Below are positions 1-5,636 of a stretch of DNA of 5,636 nucleotides, one piece after another; positions within the stretch are counted from its first letter, which is position 1; each line of letters opens with the position of its first letter. The translations under genes were made by a program, and so were the position numbers. Source of the stretch: Desulfuromonadales bacterium C00003107 (GTDB lineage Bacteria > Desulfobacterota > Desulfuromonadia > Desulfuromonadales > Syntrophotaleaceae); NCBI GenBank assembly GCA_001751225.1, contig MAXT01000044.1, forward strand, positions 1 to 5,636. Direction: 5' to 3'. The notes beneath the pieces were generated by a model. It did not search any database. It saw only the letters and a list, made by a program, of their open reading frames with translations, and was not told the origin of the DNA.

Positions 1-136
1 CGCAAAAAGTCCGCCCTACGGCGTTACGGCGTTTTTTCAGGACCTCGACATACTAAATGTATGCCTGGAACCCCTGAAAAAACACCAGGCCTTGTAGGAC
101 GAAATCTTTGCTTAGCTATCCTATAAGTTTTTACGA
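1..136. repeat. Imperfect inverted-repeat (hairpin) element, probably an interspersed repeat
   Basis: The core is an 11-bp perfect inverted repeat, GTTTTTTCAGG at 31-41 against CCTGAAAAAAC at 73-83. The arms continue outward with mismatches: GCCCTAC at 13-19 faces GTAGGAC at 94-100, and the AAAAA-rich start (1-10) faces a TTTTT-rich stretch ending in ACG (125-135). The central part carries a small inner hairpin, CATAC (49-53) with GTATG (59-63). The left arm also holds a tandem 8-mer, ACGGCGTT at 18-25 and 26-33. This layout is typical of REP-like or MITE-like intergenic elements. No coding capacity is visible. Only one copy lies in the window, so its dispersed nature is an inference. Confidence 0.55.
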
Positions 137-176
137 ATGCATCAATAGTTGAGCAAATAACAGATTGTGTCTGGTT

Positions 177-209
177 AAAGGTCGCTTCGAAATGAAGCGA
201 CCTTTTTTT
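177..209 (+). terminator. Rho-independent terminator of an upstream gene off the left edge
   Basis: A perfect 12-bp stem pairs 177-188 with 194-205 around the 5-nt loop GAAAT and runs directly into a T tract ending at 209. The T tract follows only on the + strand side, so it ends + strand transcription arriving from beyond position 1. It also insulates the glnK promoter region from readthrough. Confidence 0.88.
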
Positions 210-261
210 GTTGCGGTAAACCGGCTTGAATAAGGCGGGTGATTATTATTCAGGCGACAGG

Positions 262-288
262 GTGCCTAAGCACAGGTGTTTTGTGCAC
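262..288 (+). promoter_or_regulatory. Possible enhancer (NtrC-like activator) sites upstream of the sigma-54 promoter
   Basis: Three short GTGC/GCAC elements cluster here: GTGC at 262-265, GCAC at 270-273 and GTGCAC at 283-288. NtrC-type enhancers are inverted GCAC...GTGC motifs, normally separated by about 7 nt. Here the best-oriented pair (270-273 with 283-286) is separated by 9 nt, so the match is imperfect. The distance, roughly 90-116 bp upstream of the predicted transcription start, suits an enhancer-binding protein. AT-rich DNA between about 296 and 350 could bend to allow looping. This is a suggestion from position and motif only. Confidence 0.3.
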
Positions 289-351
289 TCATTTTGAGCA
301 TATATTATTCATTAATATCACAAGATGCTGAAATTAAACAGTAAATTGTTT

Positions 352-367
352 TGGCATGTGCGATGCA
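352..367 (+). promoter_or_regulatory. Sigma-54 (RpoN) type -24/-12 promoter for the glnK operon
   Basis: TGGCATG and ATGCA are separated by 4 nt, so the GG (353-354) and GC (365-366) doublets are exactly 10 nt apart, as sigma-54 requires. The match to TGGCACR-N4-TTGCW has two mismatches, the final C of TGGCAC and the first T of TTGC. Transcription would start near 378. A sigma-54 promoter is the usual arrangement for glnK-amtB operons in proteobacteria, which supports the call. Confidence 0.65.
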
Positions 368-400
368 AACTTTCCTTTGCAAGATTCAAAATATTGGTCT

Positions 401-488
401 GCCTCCGTTTACAGTTTCACTGGCCATACAGAGCGCTTGACCGCAGGAGTCAATCGGAGAGCTTAACCGAGCGGTGACTGCCGGAGGC
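401..488 (+). promoter_or_regulatory. Structured glnK leader with a perfect anti-Shine-Dalgarno element
   Basis: GCCTCCG at 401-407 is the exact reverse complement of CGGAGGC at 482-488, which contains the upstream GGAGG ribosome-binding site. Pairing the two would close a multibranch structure. Inside it lie hairpins CAGT/ACTG (412-415 with 419-422), TTGAC/GTCAA (437-441 with 449-453) and, immediately adjacent, TCGG/CCGA (454-457 with 467-470). A competing pairing joins AGTCA (448-452) with TGACT (475-479), which would break the TTGAC hairpin. The complementarities are seen directly. A role in translation control is inference. It matches no riboswitch class I recognise, and there is no T tract to suggest attenuation. 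Confidence 0.35.
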
Positions 489-493
489 CATAA

Positions 494-850
<357 letters not shown>

Positions 851-884
851 TTTGATTCCTGGAACGAAACAAGGAGGAAGAAAC

Positions 885-2216
885 GTGAAACGATTCGGAA
901 TGTTGGTCATAGCCGGCTTGCTGCTGGCGATCCCCGCTCTCGGCTTGGCCGAAGAGGCAGCGATCAGTGCTGCCGATGTGCAGAATAACCTCAACTTTGT
1001 CTGGACCATGATCGCGGCATTCATGGTTTTCATCATGCAGGCCGGTTTCGCCATGGTCGAGTCCGGTTTCACCCGGGCCAAAAACGCCTGTAACATCCTG
1101 ATGAAAAACATGATGGACTTCTCAGTCGGCGCCATTGGTTTCTGGGCTGTGGGGTTTGGTCTGATGTTTGGCGCTACCAACGGTTTCTTTGGCACCACCG
1201 ATTTCTTCTTCAGTGGCGCCACCGGTGATGGCGAAGCCTGGAACTACGCTTTCTGGATGTTCCAGACCGTGTTTGCCGCCACCGCTGCGACGATTATCTC
1301 CGGTGCTGTAGCTGAGCGTACCAAATTCAGTGCTTATCTGGTCTATTCGGTTTTTGTTTCGGCGATTATCTATCCCATCTCCGGTTCCTGGGCCTGGGGT
1401 AGCCTGTTTAACGGCAGTGGCTGGTTGGAAGCTCTCGGTTTCATCGATTTCGCCGGTTCCACCGTTGTTCACTCCGTCGGTGGTTGGTTGGCTCTGGCTG
1501 GTGCCATCGTCGTCGGTCCCCGTCTGGGCAAGTACGACAAAAATGGTAAGGTCAAGCCGATTCCCGGTCACAGCATTCCCCTTGCCGGTTTGGGTGTCTT
1601 CCTGCTGTGGTTCGGCTGGTATGGTTTCAACCCCGGTTCCACCACCACTGGTGACAGCTCCATTGCTATTATTGCTGTAACCACCACCCTGGCCGCTGCT
1701 GCCGGTGCTATTACCGCCATGCTCGCCACCTGGATCAAGTACGGCAAGAGCGATATCGGTATGACCCTCAACGGCGCTTTGGCTGGCCTGGTCGGCATCA
1801 CTGCCGGTTGCGCCAACGTCACCCCTGTTTCCTCGGTCATCATAGGCGGCATCGCCGGCGTCCTGGTTCTCTACTCGGTTCTGTTCTTTGACAAAATCAA
1901 GGTCGACGATCCGGTCGGCGCTGTCTCCGTACATGGTGTCTGCGGTGCCTGGGGTACCCTGGCCGCCGGTCTCTTCGATACCGCTGGTTTCTCCATGAAG
2001 GTGGTTGGTGTACAGCTGATCGGCATCGGCGCCTGCTTTGCCTGGGCCTTTATCACCGGTCTGATCCTGTTCAAACTGATCGACATGGTGATGGGCATGC
2101 GCGTGACCAAGGAAGAGGAAATGGCCGGCCTGGACTTCTGTGAGCACGGTGCTACCGCTTATCCAGACTTCCAGACCCATCACTTGGGATCCGTATTTAC
2201 CCCAGGTGAAGAATAA
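885..2216 (+). CDS. amtB: Ammonium transporter AmtB (Amt/Mep/Rh family)
   Basis: This is a 443-residue inner-membrane channel that takes up ammonium, working as a trimer regulated by GlnK. I chose the GTG at 885 because AAGGAGG (871-877) sits 7 nt upstream and the protein then begins with a clean signal peptide (residues 1 to about 22, cleavage likely after GLA). Many proteobacterial AmtB proteins have such a peptide, followed by 11 membrane helices. The Amt signature starts at Asp189 (DFAGSTVVHSVGG), equivalent to E. coli Asp160. The twin pore histidines are His196 and His350 (SVHGVCGAWG). The gate phenylalanines are Phe130 (QTVFAA) and Phe248 in GWYGFNPGS, with Ser252 at the ammonium-binding position. 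The cytoplasmic tail (GLDFCEHG, about 416-422) is the conserved GlnK-contacting region. All key residues are present, so it should be functional. It is co-transcribed with the P-II gene. Confidence 0.97.
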   Translation: MKRFGMLVIAGLLLAIPALGLAEEAAISAADVQNNLNFVWTMIAAFMVFIMQAGFAMVESGFTRAKNACNILMKNMMDFSVGAIGFWAVGFGLMFGATNGFFGTTDFFFSGATGDGEAWNYAFWMFQTVFAATAATIISGAVAERTKFSAYLVYSVFVSAIIYPISGSWAWGSLFNGSGWLEALGFIDFAGSTVVHSVGGWLALAGAIVVGPRLGKYDKNGKVKPIPGHSIPLAGLGVFLLWFGWYGFNPGSTTTGDSSIAIIAVTTTLAAAAGAITAMLATWIKYGKSDIGMTLNGALAGLVGITAGCANVTPVSSVIIGGIAGVLVLYSVLFFDKIKVDDPVGAVSVHGVCGAWGTLAAGLFDTAGFSMKVVGVQLIGIGACFAWAFITGLILFKLIDMVMGMRVTKEEEMAGLDFCEHGATAYPDFQTHHLGSVFTPGEE

Positions 2217-2232
2217 TTCAACTATTTAAATA

Positions 2233-2271
2233 ATGCGGCCTGGCCGGGGATGGTCTCTTTAAGGGCCGCAT
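2233..2271 (+). other. Intercistronic inverted repeat between amtB and the porin gene
   Basis: ATGCGGCC at 2233-2240 is perfectly complementary to GGCCGCAT at 2264-2271 across a 23-nt loop. No T tract follows, so it is not a typical intrinsic terminator. A hairpin here could act as an mRNA-processing or stability element, setting porin expression relative to glnK-amtB. It could also be a protein-binding palindrome. No consensus promoter was identified in the gap. Function is inferred from position only. Confidence 0.4.
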
Positions 2272-2297
2272 ATATTGCAATCCGGAGGAATCACAAA

Positions 2298-3026
2298 ATG
2301 AAAAAGTGGAGTATTTTGTTGGCAGCTCTGATCGTTCTCGGGGCAGGAATGGTCACCACTAGCTTTGCCGCCATCACCGTGGAAGGCGACGTCTATGCCG
2401 GTGTGTTCGACAAGTACCTGTGGCGCGGTTTTGATCTCAGCGACGGCCGGCCGGTTGTGCAGGCAGGCGCCGATCTGACCTCCGGCAACTTTACCCTGAG
2501 CTACTGGACTAACTGGCAGCTGAAGAGCTCTAATGATATTCCTTCTGGCGAAGCCAACGAAACCGATATCATTATCGATTATTCCCGCGACCTGGGTGAC
2601 ATGGTTTCCATTTCTGTCGGTAACATCTGGTATGCCCTGGACGGCCTGGAAGACACCAATGAGTTGTACCTTTCTGCCACCGTCAACACCCTGCTTGCGC
2701 CGACCTTCAGCGTGTACTATGATTGGGATGCCTGCGAAGAAGACGGTTTGCTCTTTGCTGCCGACATCAGCCATTCCTTCGACCTGTCCGAAGAATTGTC
2801 CCTGAGCCTTGGCGTACTTGTGACCTACAACGATCACAGTGATTACGCTGTTGGTGACTATGCCGGCTTCCACAACTATGAACTCAGCGTCGGCCTTGAC
2901 TACGTTCTTACCGATCAGCTTTCCGTAAGTCCTTCCTTTGTCTACTCATCCGGCATCAGCAGTGCCGCCAAGGACGCCATCGACAGCGAAATGCTGGCTG
3001 GGGTTAACTTGACGTTCACCTTCTAA
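2298..3026 (+). CDS. TorF-like putative porin (TIGR02001/gcw_chp family), outer-membrane beta-barrel
   Basis: This 242-residue protein has a classical signal peptide (KK at 2-3, hydrophobic 5-19, SFAA at 22-25, cleavage around 24-25). The rest has alternating aromatic and polar residues, as in beta strands, and it ends in phenylalanine (LTFTF), the usual outer-membrane assembly signal. The segment KYLWRGFDLSDGRPVVQAG at about 39-57 fits the conserved YxxRGxxxSDxxPxxQxG pattern of the TorF/TIGR02001 putative porins. The start at 2298 has GGAGG (2284-2288) 9 nt upstream; an in-frame ATG at 2250 lacks a good ribosome site and would bury the signal peptide. The gene follows amtB by 81 nt with a terminator just after it, so it is probably the last gene of the nitrogen operon. 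A role in ammonium or other nitrogen-solute passage across the outer membrane is inference. The family is poorly characterised. Confidence 0.82.
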   Translation: MKKWSILLAALIVLGAGMVTTSFAAITVEGDVYAGVFDKYLWRGFDLSDGRPVVQAGADLTSGNFTLSYWTNWQLKSSNDIPSGEANETDIIIDYSRDLGDMVSISVGNIWYALDGLEDTNELYLSATVNTLLAPTFSVYYDWDACEEDGLLFAADISHSFDLSEELSLSLGVLVTYNDHSDYAVGDYAGFHNYELSVGLDYVLTDQLSVSPSFVYSSGISSAAKDAIDSEMLAGVNLTFTF

Positions 3027-3057
3027 GCCAGTAACGTAGAACTTTATGTTTGTCGAC

Positions 3058-3106
3058 AAAGCCGCCGTCATCCACTAGAATTGGATGGCGGCGGCTTTCT
3101 TTGTTT
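3058..3106 (+). terminator. Rho-independent terminator of the glnK-amtB-porin operon
   Basis: A 17-bp stem with one G-T wobble pairs 3058-3074 with 3082-3098 around the loop CTAGAAT. The right arm ends in TTT and is followed by CTTTGTTTG, a T-rich tail. It begins about 30 nt after the porin stop codon and marks the operon end. The A-rich foot of the left arm may give weaker termination in the other direction. Confidence 0.9.
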
Positions 3107-3186
3107 GATGTCAGGTTTCTAGCCGGCGAGTTCAGGTCGCTGCTTCCTATTTCTCCCTATGTTCTCTTTTTGATCCGGAGTTAGCC

Positions 3187-3939
3187 ATGCTCGATTTCCC
3201 TCGCGGTTTTTATTCGTTACTTCGTGGTGGCCGTCTTTTTATACGTTACCCGCGGTTGTTGAAGCTGGTGCTGATTCCGCTGCTGATCAACGTGGTTACA
3301 TTCTCTCTAGCCATCTATTTCGGTATGCAACTTTTTCACGACTTTGTTGTAAATCTGCTGCCCCAGGGGGATGCCTGGTACTGGCTGGTGATTTATTATT
3401 CTCTTTGGGTGATGGCCGGCCTGTTGACCCTGGTGCTGGTTTTTTTCTGTTTTACTGTGGTCGGCAATCTGGTCGCTTCGCCTTTCAATGAATTGCTCTC
3501 GGAGCGGATCGAAAATTTATTGCTGCCCGAGGGCGAGGCGGAACCTTTTTCCCTGAGGGCCTTTGGGCACGATATGCTGCGGGTCTGGCTGGTTGAGTTG
3601 AAAAAAATGAGCCTGTTTGTTGTTGCCATGCTGGTGCTGTTGTTGCTCAATTTACTGCCGGTGGTCGGTAGTCTGCTCTATGGGGTGTTATCGATTTTGT
3701 TGATCCTGTTTTTTCTAGGTCTGGAGTACTTCGCCTTTGTTCACGAGCGAAAAAAACGAGATTTTCGTTATCAGCGTCAGTACCTTATGCAACGTAAGCA
3801 GTTGGTGTTGGGGTTTGCCTCTGGAGTGTTATTGATGCTGGCCATCCCTTTTTTACAATTGATTTGTATCCCGGTCGCGGTAGCCGGCGCCACTTTGTTA
3901 TGGTGTGAGGAAAAGGTCGGTTATCCCCTCATCCCCTGA
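3187..3939 (+). CDS. EI24 domain / CysZ-like multi-pass inner-membrane protein
   Basis: This is a 250-residue integral membrane protein, close to E. coli CysZ in length (about 253). Hydrophobic segments lie at about 26-46, 66-96, 141-186 (long enough for two helices) and 205-239, a CysZ-like layout. The loop ASPFNELLSERIE at 97-109 matches the conserved segment after the second hydrophobic region in EI24/CysZ proteins. A basic stretch, HERKKRDFRYQRQ at 186-198, separates the last two regions. The start has GGAG (3177-3180) 6 nt upstream. CysZ carries sulfate in enterobacteria, but no cys gene is adjacent, so sulfate transport is not shown here and I give no symbol. It stands between two terminator-bounded units with no convincing promoter in 3107-3180, so it may be weakly expressed or use a non-consensus promoter. 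Confidence 0.82.
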   Translation: MLDFPRGFYSLLRGGRLFIRYPRLLKLVLIPLLINVVTFSLAIYFGMQLFHDFVVNLLPQGDAWYWLVIYYSLWVMAGLLTLVLVFFCFTVVGNLVASPFNELLSERIENLLLPEGEAEPFSLRAFGHDMLRVWLVELKKMSLFVVAMLVLLLLNLLPVVGSLLYGVLSILLILFFLGLEYFAFVHERKKRDFRYQRQYLMQRKQLVLGFASGVLLMLAIPFLQLICIPVAVAGATLLWCEEKVGYPLIP

Positions 3940-4025
3940 CTATTTTAGATAGGTATAAAGCCCCTTTGACGATTGTGCCTGAGGAGTTTTTTAACCAGGG
4001 CGCGAGCTGCTTAGGGAAGGTCTTG

Positions 4026-4034
4026 TGATATAAT
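4026..4034 (+). promoter_or_regulatory. Extended -10 promoter for the 73-residue protein gene
   Basis: TATAAT at 4029-4034 is a perfect -10 and is preceded by TG one base away (4026-4027), forming TGATATAAT. No good -35 lies 16-18 bp upstream; CTGCTT near 4007-4012 is the closest. Extended -10 promoters often do without one. Transcription would start near 4041, leaving a leader of about 100 nt. That leader includes a 5-bp hairpin (CGGTC 4070-4074 with GACCG 4081-4085). Confidence 0.55.
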
Positions 4035-4139
4035 GCTTTTACGGTGATACCATGTTGTCAGTACGTGATCGGTCCGCTGAGACCGGTTAGGGCAGGGTGC
4101 CTTTTCCGGGGCGGGCTTCAGCAGTCATGAGGAGGTTGT

Positions 4140-4361
4140 ATGGCCAAGCTGAACAATCGGGAAATCGAACGTACCAGGCTGGAAACGGAACTGAAAAAGG
4201 GATTGCAGAGGGCCGACGAAGACCTCAATATCATGGAGCGCCACGCAGAGGATTTGGCGATGGTGGAATCCGGCATCCAGTCATCTATGCGTAAGTGGGA
4301 TCGTGAATATAAGGATGCCCACTTTCACAGTGTACCGCGGGGGACGAAACATCAACCGTAG
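4140..4361 (+). CDS. Hypothetical small charged helical protein
   Basis: I do not recognise this 73-residue protein. It is rich in Lys, Arg, Glu and Asp, with regularly spaced leucine, isoleucine and methionine. Residues 5-45 look like a continuous amphipathic helix or short coiled coil. The tail (about 56-73) is rich in Lys, Arg and His, with a proline. There is no signal peptide, membrane segment or cysteine, so it is probably cytoplasmic. The case for a real gene is a strong TGAGGAGGT ribosome site (4128-4136) ending 3 nt before the ATG, a perfect -10 element about 105 bp upstream and a strong terminator straight after the stop. An overlapping reading frame at 4097-4294 lacks these signals. 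Confidence 0.7.
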   Translation: MAKLNNREIERTRLETELKKGLQRADEDLNIMERHAEDLAMVESGIQSSMRKWDREYKDAHFHSVPRGTKHQP

Positions 4362-4374
4362 GCTTTTTAAAAAC

Positions 4375-4421
4375 TAGATAAACAAAGAGCCCCGCGTTTA
4401 GCGGGGCTCTTTGTTTATCTA
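4375..4421. terminator. Bidirectional terminator between convergent genes
   Basis: A 21-bp perfect stem pairs 4375-4395 with 4401-4421 around the 5-nt loop GTTTA. The centre is GC-rich (GAGCCCCGC) and the base is AT-rich, so each strand reads GC-rich stem followed by CTTTGTTTATCTA. It sits between the stop of the 73-residue gene on the + strand (4361) and the stop of the coiled-coil gene on the - strand (4456). It should terminate both. Confidence 0.92.
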
Positions 4422-4455
4422 AGAAGTAACAGCTGAAATGTACGCGAAGCGCCTG

Positions 4456-4821
4456 CTACGACTCCTGATCTTCGACAGGCTCTTCTTCTGGCGATTCTTC
4501 AGCCTTCAGATTCTCTATTTCCTGTTCCAGCGCGGCTGCTTCCGCTTTCAAATTGTCCAGGGTGTTAAATAGCTCCTGCACTTCATTTTTAGCTAGAATG
4601 TCGGGGGCGCCGCTTTCACGAATGTCGTCAACTAGTTTACCCAAATCACCATGGCAGGTAGCGACTTTCTTATGTAACGAAGCAAGATCAATTTTCTTCT
4701 GCACAATGCGCTTATATTTGTTGGCTTGAAATCCGGCGGCGTGCAGGGTCTTTCGGGTGGAGTCCCATAGCTTTTCACTGGTTGTTTTAATTTTTTCGTT
4801 GGTGGTTTCTTTTTCTTCCAT
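4456..4821 (-). CDS. Hypothetical coiled-coil protein with acidic tail
   Basis: I cannot name a family for this 121-residue cytoplasmic protein. The N terminus is charged (1-17), followed by a basic helical part (about 20-48, including KYKRIVQKKIDLASLHKK). A second helix at about 50-70 carries the only cysteine (Cys56), then a Gly-Ala-Pro break at 71-73, then a long heptad-like helix at 78-107 (LKAEAAALEQEIENLKAEE). The tail, 108-121, is almost all Glu, Asp and Pro. Small helical proteins of this sort with a basic middle and acidic end are common hypotheticals in deltaproteobacteria; that comparison is from memory. On the - strand GGAGG (4827-4831) lies 5 nt before the ATG, and a sigma-70-like promoter is upstream. 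It is divergent from the fructose-bisphosphatase gene. Confidence 0.82.
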   Translation of the reverse strand: MEEKETTNEKIKTTSEKLWDSTRKTLHAAGFQANKYKRIVQKKIDLASLHKKVATCHGDLGKLVDDIRESGAPDILAKNEVQELFNTLDNLKAEAAALEQEIENLKAEESPEEEPVEDQES

Positions 4822-4860
4822 AGTATCCTCCAGAAAGATTAATTATAAAAACCTGTTAAA

Positions 4861-4888
4861 ATATTAACATATTTGTGGTACTCGTCAA
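4861..4888 (-). promoter_or_regulatory. Sigma-70-like promoter for the coiled-coil protein gene, overlapped by a palindrome
   Basis: Reading the - strand, TTGACG (4888-4883) and TAATAT (4866-4861) are separated by 16 bp, a good -35/-10 pair placing the transcript start about 30 nt before the ATG at 4821. The -10 sits inside a GTTAA-N4-TTAAC inverted repeat (4855-4868), which could be an operator. A perfect TATAAT also lies closer to the gene on the - strand (4847-4842) but has no matching -35. Confidence 0.55.
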
Positions 4889-4981
4889 GACACATCTGTT
4901 GGCCTTTACGCTGGTAGATGCATTCGGGAAAAGGCAAAAGTATATTTACGTGTCAGCATGTGGCTGGGAAGGGGAAGGCAA

Positions 4982-5636
4982 ATGCTCGAAGCGGGAAAAA
5001 CAAAATTTCAGATCGATTTACGCCGTTATCTTCGTGAAGACGGTGTTGGTTATAAATTGACTCATCTTATCTGCGAAATTGCTGAAGCGTCAAAGTATAT
5101 TGTTAATTCAATCCGCACAGGTGATCTGGGGGTTGCCGGTACCTCCAATCTCTATGGGGAGGAACAGCTGGCGTTGGACGTTCTCTCCGACCGCATCATG
5201 CGCAAGCGCTTGGCAAAAAGCGGAGTGGTCAGCAATGTCGCATCGGAAGAGACTCGGGATGTAATCGCTCTGGCACCCCATTGCGCAGGCAATTTTTCGG
5301 TTGCTTTTGATCCCCTGGACGGTTCTTCTTTGGTCGATGTCAATCTGGCTGTTGGTACCATTGTGTCCATCTATGCTGGCAGTGACCTTATGCAACCGGG
5401 GGAAAGACAGGTCGCCGCATTGTACATCCTTTATGGGCCGCGAACCACGCTGGTCTATACCACAGGCAACGGTGCCCACGAATTCGGCATGAACCAGCTT
5501 ATGGAATATACTCTGCTGCGGCGAAATATCCGCTTGGCACCCAAAGCTTCCATCTATTCCCCCGGTGGGTTGCGTAATCGTTATTCTCCCGGCGTCGAGA
5601 ATTTTGTTTCTTATCTTGAGGAGAACGGGGCAAAGC
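4982..5636 (+). CDS. fbp: Class I fructose-1,6-bisphosphatase, N-terminal 218 residues (cut by window edge)
   Basis: The enzyme removes the 1-phosphate of fructose 1,6-bisphosphate, the committed step of gluconeogenesis, in the cytoplasm with Mg2+. Visible family motifs are GEEQLALDVLSD (59-70), the metal-ligand region VASEE (86-90), the hallmark DPLDGSS (110-116) continuing into VDVNLAVGTIVSIY, then QPGERQVAALYILYG (138-152) and LVYTTGNGAHEF (157-168). The family is about 330 residues long, so roughly a third is missing past the edge. I chose ATG 4982 because GGAAGGGG lies 7 nt upstream; ATG 4958 is in frame but has no ribosome site. The loop between SIY and QPG is about ten residues shorter than I recall for E. 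coli Fbp. A TATATT at 4941-4946 could be a -10 element, but no -35 is convincing. Confidence 0.94.
   Translation, partial: MLEAGKTKFQIDLRRYLREDGVGYKLTHLICEIAEASKYIVNSIRTGDLGVAGTSNLYGEEQLALDVLSDRIMRKRLAKSGVVSNVASEETRDVIALAPHCAGNFSVAFDPLDGSSLVDVNLAVGTIVSIYAGSDLMQPGERQVAALYILYGPRTTLVYTTGNGAHEFGMNQLMEYTLLRRNIRLAPKASIYSPGGLRNRYSPGVENFVSYLEENGAK

Noticed and set aside
1122..2183. 353-codon open frame on the - strand within amtB
   Set aside because: The translation is Gly/Thr/Asp-rich low-complexity sequence, opposite a complete AmtB with all key residues.
2250..2297. Earlier ATG for the porin gene
   Set aside because: It would place 16 residues before the signal peptide and has no good ribosome site, whereas ATG 2298 has GGAGG at suitable spacing.
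4958..4981. In-frame upstream ATG for fbp
   Set aside because: No Shine-Dalgarno sequence precedes it. GGAAGGGG is correctly placed for ATG 4982.

Overview
This window looks like chromosomal DNA from a Gram-negative bacterium, most plausibly a deltaproteobacterium of the Desulfuromonas/Pelobacter/Geobacter group. That placement is an inference from protein style, a sigma-54-type promoter and gene content; no sequence search was possible. Outer-membrane and signal-peptide features directly support a two-membrane cell.

Positions 1-496 hold no gene. They contain an imperfect inverted-repeat element (about 1-136), a strong terminator for a gene that lies off the left edge (177-209), GTGC/GCAC motifs that could be activator sites, a sigma-54-type -24/-12 promoter (352-367) and a structured leader of about 120 nt. 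This leads into a nitrogen operon on the + strand: a P-II signal protein (glnK/glnB type, 512-850), an AmtB-type ammonium channel (885-2216) and a small outer-membrane beta-barrel protein resembling the TorF/TIGR02001 putative porins (2298-3026). The operon closes with a 17-bp-stem terminator at 3058-3098. The likely logic is that nitrogen limitation activates the sigma-54 promoter, AmtB imports ammonium, GlnK plugs AmtB when nitrogen returns, and the porin may supply the outer-membrane step.

Next comes an EI24/CysZ-like multi-pass membrane protein (3187-3939), then an unrecognised 73-residue charged helical protein (4140-4361) with its own extended -10 promoter. A 21-bp perfect stem (4375-4421) serves as a bidirectional terminator against the convergent gene at 4456-4821 (- strand), which encodes an unrecognised 121-residue coiled-coil protein. 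Divergent from that gene is the start of a class I fructose-1,6-bisphosphatase (4982 onward), cut by the right edge.

No CRISPR array, transposase, tRNA, rRNA or defence system was seen. The observations most worth a second look are the porin inside the glnK-amtB operon and a perfect 7-bp anti-Shine-Dalgarno sequence in the glnK leader. I did not find a clearly novel multi-gene system.
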